Source of the DNA: Bedellia somnulentella
Taxonomy: Eukaryota > Arthropoda > Insecta > Lepidoptera > Bedelliidae
NCBI GenBank assembly: GCA_963576735.1
Contig: OY755183.1
Span: forward strand, 7,645,213 to 7,709,212
Length of the DNA stretch: 64,000 nucleotides
Direction of reading: 5' to 3'
Below the pieces are notes generated by a model. The model saw only the letters and a program-made list of their open reading frames with translations. It made no database searches and was not told where the DNA came from. The translations under genes were made by a program, and so were the position numbers. This document shows, one piece after another, positions 63,918 to 64,000 of this stretch. Position 1 is the stretch's first letter; each line of letters opens with the position of its first letter.

Positions 63918-64000
63918 AACTAGCGACCCGCCCCGGCTTCGCACGGGTGCAATGCAAAATATACCTACTACAGAATGTCCTTATACACAACGTTCACAGC
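63918..64000 (+). repeat. Start of a dispersed repeat, cut by the window edge
   Basis: 'ctagcgacccgccccggctt' and 'cgcacgggtgcaatgc' form a motif I recognise as widespread in lepidopteran genomes. Family not assigned. Confidence 0.5.

Noticed and set aside
1..64000. CRISPR array or bacterial operon structure
   Set aside because: The window is clearly eukaryotic; its regular repeats are SINEs, exon arrays and microsatellites.

Overview
The window looks like a piece of an insect nuclear genome, most likely a moth or butterfly. It is AT-rich, with spliced genes whose introns are packed with RTE-like LINEs, SINE-like repeats, a Penelope-like element, PIF/Harbinger transposons and many small inverted-repeat elements. 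The gene sequences match conserved animal housekeeping families. I cannot name the species from the sequence.

Seven host genes could be assembled exon by exon. (1) PKA type I regulatory subunit, minus, only its first two coding exons (3291-5772); the rest lies left of the window. (2) PMS2 mismatch-repair endonuclease, plus, 8 exons, 8658-22596, 862 aa. (3) GRWD1-like WD40 protein, minus, 7 exons, 22684-27726, 445 aa. (4) PTCD1-like mitochondrial PPR protein, plus, 4 exons, 28606-35502, 675 aa. (5) eIF3 subunit L, minus, 10 exons, 35582-46945, 542 aa. (6) Mitochondrial thioredoxin, plus, 2 exons, 47422-47956, 143 aa. (7) C7orf50-like nucleolar protein, minus, single exon, 48120-48809, 229 aa. 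An eighth, lysine-rich single-pass membrane protein (plus, 5 exons, 52405-60181, 325 aa) is not firmly identified. Reading phases agree at every splice junction I assigned.

The genes alternate strictly in direction, giving four divergent gaps (5.8-8.7, 27.7-28.6, 46.9-47.4 and 48.8-52.4 kb) and three convergent pairs (PMS2/GRWD1, PTCD1/EIF3L, TRX2/C7orf50). In each convergent pair the poly(A) signals are so close that the mRNA tails should abut or overlap. The genes serve general functions (cAMP signalling, DNA repair, ribosome assembly, translation initiation, mitochondrial RNA and redox). I see no operon or pathway linking them.

Most of the remaining sequence is mobile DNA. The RTE-like LINE, an approximately 250-bp repeat (here SINE-A, about 20 copies or fragments) and a tRNA-headed repeat (here SINE-B, about 9 copies) all end in related 3' tails, as expected if the LINE machinery moves both. 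A complete-looking Harbinger element (11449-14844) sits in PMS2 intron 2 with an intact transposase and one nonsense codon in its MADF partner. A LINE copy is nested inside another in opposite orientation at 53.6-57.6 kb. Two neighbouring genes, GRWD1 and EIF3L, each carry a tandem array made from the 3' part of an exon plus the start of the following intron, with splice donors repeated. The right end (60.2-64 kb) holds the tail of the lysine-rich gene, a long near-perfect hairpin and a non-autonomous hAT element.
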